Shown here in pieces: positions 14,258-16,099 of a stretch of 16,099 nt of DNA; position 1 is the stretch's first letter, and each line of letters begins with the position of its first letter. Made by a program: the position numbers and the translations under genes. Origin of the DNA: Thermoplasmata archaeon (GTDB lineage: Archaea > Thermoplasmatota > Thermoplasmata > Thermoplasmatales > Thermoplasmataceae); contig JAJZXP010000204.1 in assembly GCA_021806345.1 (NCBI GenBank), forward strand, positions 1 to 16,099, written 5' to 3'. Below the pieces are notes generated by a model, which was not told the DNA's origin, ran no database searches, and was given only the letters and a program-made list of their open reading frames with translations.

Positions 14258-15074
14258 TTAATTTTTTTGCAAACTCAGGAAGTGCGAAGGAACCCTTTGC
14301 AATTTCCATATTAAAATACTGCCCATTCTCAACATTTTCCGTCCTCATTTTAATCGGTGTCTTCTTTGCCATGGTAAAGCTCCAGAAGCCTGAAGGATAT
14401 GTGGGAATGAAAGCAACATAGCTCTTTACAAATTCGAAAGATTTTTTCAACCCTCTGTTGGACAGGCCAATAGCTGTGGGTTGATAAAAAGGTGATCCTG
14501 ATTGTGCAACTATGACTCCTCCCGGATTCAAATGTTTTGAAACATTGCTGTAGAACTCCTCGTTGAATAGATCCTCTGCAGGCCCGACAGGATCTGTGGA
14601 GTCCACAATAACAATATCAAAACTTTCGCTTGTGTTTTTTGCAAATTTAATACCATCTTCAATTAGAAGCTTTACCCTGCTGTCCCTGAACGAATCGGTA
14701 AGGTTGGGGAAATGCTTCCTGCACACCTCTACTACCTGTCCATCTATTTCCACATTGGTGACAGATTTCAATCCAAGTTTGAGTAATTCACCGGCAACTC
14801 CACCATCTCCACCTCCAATTATAAGTGCCTTTTCCGGAACCTTGTCTGCATAATAGAAAGGCATTCTTGTTATCATCTCGTGATAAACGAATTCATCCCT
14901 ATCCGTTAGTTGCACCGTCCCATCTATACTCAGGAGTTTCCCAAAGTCGTATGTTTCGAATACATCAATTCTCTGGAAATCTGTCTTTACTGAAAGCAAC
15001 TGATCGCTCACCCTGAAGGACAACTGCAGATTGTCTGAATATCTTTCGGAAAACCAATTCTCTATCAATTTCAT
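14250..15074 (-). CDS. speE: Spermidine synthase / polyamine aminopropyltransferase
   Basis: This 274-residue cytosolic enzyme transfers an aminopropyl group from decarboxylated S-adenosylmethionine to putrescine, agmatine or another amine. [13 protein letters not shown] is at residues 55-67. The Rossmann loop GGGDGG is at 87-92, ribose-binding VEID at 108-111 and DG at 140-141. The catalytic and amine-binding segment DSTDPVGPA is at 158-166 (Asp158, Asp161). Length is normal. Archaeal enzymes of this family often have broad amine specificity, and thermophiles use the products to stabilise nucleic acids. ATG 15074 is preferred over TTG 15080 because an AT box sits about 25 nt upstream. The gene is monocistronic. 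Confidence 0.95.
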   Translation of the reverse strand: MKLIENWFSERYSDNLQLSFRVSDQLLSVKTDFQRIDVFETYDFGKLLSIDGTVQLTDRDEFVYHEMITRMPFYYADKVPEKALIIGGGDGGVAGELLKLGLKSVTNVEIDGQVVEVCRKHFPNLTDSFRDSRVKLLIEDGIKFAKNTSESFDIVIVDSTDPVGPAEDLFNEEFYSNVSKHLNPGGVIVAQSGSPFYQPTAIGLSNRGLKKSFEFVKSYVAFIPTYPSGFWSFTMAKKTPIKMRTENVENGQYFNMEIAKGSFALPEFAKKLIT

Positions 15075-15090
15075 TGTCAAGGTATGGATG

Positions 15091-15103
15091 TAAATATTTT
15101 ATG
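15091..15103 (-). promoter_or_regulatory. TATA box of speE
   Basis: CATAAAATATTTA on the minus strand is centred about 23-25 nt before ATG 15074, consistent with a leaderless message. Confidence 0.45.
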
Positions 15104-15182
15104 TTTTCTTACTCAATTTGGATTTTAATCTTTGAATCCAGGTTGAAGCATTAACCTCGAATAAAGCCGGGTTATTTTGATA

Positions 15183-15197
15183 AAATAAATATTTAAG
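15183..15197 (+). promoter_or_regulatory. TATA box of the NicO-like gene
   Basis: AAATAAATATTTAAG is centred about 27 nt before ATG 15217. No Shine-Dalgarno sequence follows. Confidence 0.45.
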
Positions 15198-15216
15198 GTA
15201 TTTCCGATATCCGTCT

Positions 15217-15795
15217 ATGATTTCAGCTATTTACCTGATCGTCCTCACAATTACACTTGCATCCCTTCATATGATTGCTCCTGATCATTGGGTTCCTATT
15301 TCCATTCTTTCTTCCAGAAGGAAATATTCTACCGGGAGAACCTCATCACTCTCCCTCTCAATTGGAATAATTCATGGGGTTGTTTCAGTGATACTTTCCC
15401 TGTTGGTGGCATTTGCAGGAGTTCTGCTGATAGGTAACGCCACATCCAGGATACTTGCTGCAATATTGCTGATCATCGTAGCCATTTACATGCTTGTAAA
15501 CGCAATCAAGGAAAAGGAATCGGAACGAAGCATTGAAAATACATCAGTAATAGTCAGCATACTTCCAGATCCTGCATTTCTTCCCTTTGCACTTTTGGCA
15601 ATTACCTTTGGAAACACTTTTCTTGCATTGATATGCTTAATATTTGTCGTATCAAGTGGACTTGCGCTGATGATTGTGGTGATACTGGTTAGGATAAGCA
15701 TATTCAGAAAACTGGAAAAACTGAAACCAACTACTGTTGACGCAATTGTAATTGCCATCCTAATTCTGACAGCACTGTTCATTTTTCTTTCGTGA
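15217..15795 (+). CDS. Polytopic membrane protein resembling NicO/RcnA-type metal transporters
   Basis: This 192-residue integral membrane protein has about six hydrophobic helices. Helix I carries H18-x4-D23-H24 (HMIAPDHW) and helix II G50-I-I-H53-G. This arrangement is like the HxxxxDH and GxxHG motifs of nickel/cobalt permeases and RcnA-type exporters. A charged loop near residues 97-107 (KEKESERS) splits the protein into two halves of three helices, the usual plan of the LysE/NicO superfamily. Transport of nickel, cobalt or another divalent metal is the best guess, from the His/Asp motif only; an uncharacterised LysE-superfamily exporter is the alternative. It is a single gene with its own promoter. 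Confidence 0.65.
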   Translation: MISAIYLIVLTITLASLHMIAPDHWVPISILSSRRKYSTGRTSSLSLSIGIIHGVVSVILSLLVAFAGVLLIGNATSRILAAILLIIVAIYMLVNAIKEKESERSIENTSVIVSILPDPAFLPFALLAITFGNTFLALICLIFVVSSGLALMIVVILVRISIFRKLEKLKPTTVDAIVIAILILTALFIFLS

Positions 15796-15882
15796 GGTAC
15801 GAAATTAAGAATTCAAGAGGTCAGATGGAGTTTCTCGGAAACTTTAACTATCAGTTGAAGAAAAATGAATGATGATTAAGAA

Positions 15883-15929
15883 CTGTGCCATGATAAACAA
15901 ATGATTTAATGTTTGAATTTATGACACAG
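15883..15929. repeat. Imperfect inverted repeat between the NicO-like gene and the terminal small ORF
   Basis: CTGTG-c-CAT at 15883-15891 pairs with ATG-a-CACAG at 15921-15929, eight pairs around one mismatch. The inner AAACA and TGTTT can pair as well. It may be a terminator, an operator for the next gene or chance. The rest of 15796-15963 shows no gene. Confidence 0.35.
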
Positions 15930-15931
15930 AA

Positions 15932-15942
15932 AAGTTAAATTT
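15932..15942 (+). promoter_or_regulatory. Candidate TATA box of the 44-residue ORF
   Basis: AAGTTAAATTT is centred about 27 nt before GTG 15964, the same spacing as for the other leaderless genes of the window. Confidence 0.35.
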
Positions 15943-15963
15943 GTATCACTTCATTATAAGCCT

Positions 15964-16098
15964 GTGCCGAAACTGATCCGCAAACCACTGATCTTATTTT
16001 TAGTCATTGGATTATTGGTAACATCATTTGCTTTCGTCAGTTTCAATGAAAGTTATTTTTCACAGAACAAAATTAATTCAAATGGGAACTTAAAATAG
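15964..16098 (+). CDS. Short signal-peptide-like ORF (44 aa), possibly a broken longer gene
   Basis: GTG 15964 opens a 44-codon frame ending at TAG 16096-16098. Residues 3-7 are basic (KLIRK) and residues 8-26 form one hydrophobic helix (PLILFLVIGLLVTSFAFV), followed by a polar, Asn/Ser-rich tail. This looks like the N terminus of a secreted or membrane-anchored protein. An AT box at the usual leaderless distance supports transcription. Because the window ends one base after the stop, it cannot be decided whether this is a complete small protein or the start of a gene cut by a nonsense or frameshift change. Confidence 0.4.
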   Translation: MPKLIRKPLILFLVIGLLVTSFAFVSFNESYFSQNKINSNGNLK

Positions 16099-16099
16099 A

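Noticed and set aside
15869..15980. Possible C/D box guide RNA (ATGATGA at 15869-15875)
   Set aside because: The C box is present, but no CTGA D box lies at a suitable distance; the nearest is over 100 nt away, inside the next ORF.

Overview
The window looks like a chromosomal segment of an AT-rich archaeon of the order Thermoplasmatales (Thermoplasma, Ferroplasma, Picrophilus or Cuniculiplasma relatives). The main pointers are an HTa-type bacterial-like histone-fold substitute, archaeal eS6 and aIF2-gamma, a fused Kae1-Bud32 protein, a regulator with the archaeal bacterio-opsin-activator HTH, and AT boxes about 25-27 nt before many start codons, as expected for leaderless archaeal transcripts. 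Genus and species are not resolved from sequence alone.

Layout. 1-2820 is information processing: the 3' end of an unknown gene, HTa (minus), a MagIII-like HhH-GPD DNA glycosylase (plus), and an eS6/aIF2-gamma operon (minus). 3027-9031 is the most interesting part. It holds an MFS carrier, a short DRE-TIM acyltransferase/lyase-like enzyme, a class III CoA-transferase, the two subunits of an aconitase/isopropylmalate-isomerase-like hydro-lyase, and a divergently transcribed HTH_10 regulator. Together they suggest a regulated pathway for a branched di- or tricarboxylic acid whose substrate cannot be named from sequence. A pirin gene follows (9107-10000).

10001-10405 is the only long gene-free stretch. 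It contains what looks like the decayed 3' end of a tnpB gene followed by three hairpins resembling the right end (omega-RNA region) of an IS200/IS605-type element. 10406-15795 then carries a processive-type GT2 glycosyltransferase, kae1-bud32 overlapping an ITP/XTP pyrophosphatase gene (tRNA t6A synthesis and nucleotide-pool cleaning), a small two-helix membrane protein, a spermidine synthase (minus) and a NicO-like membrane protein. The last 140 bases hold a tiny signal-peptide-like ORF.

Gene packing is tight: ATGA overlaps within operons, and tail-to-tail overlaps of 28, 17 and 8 bp between convergent genes. No tRNA, rRNA, CRISPR array or complete insertion sequence was seen.
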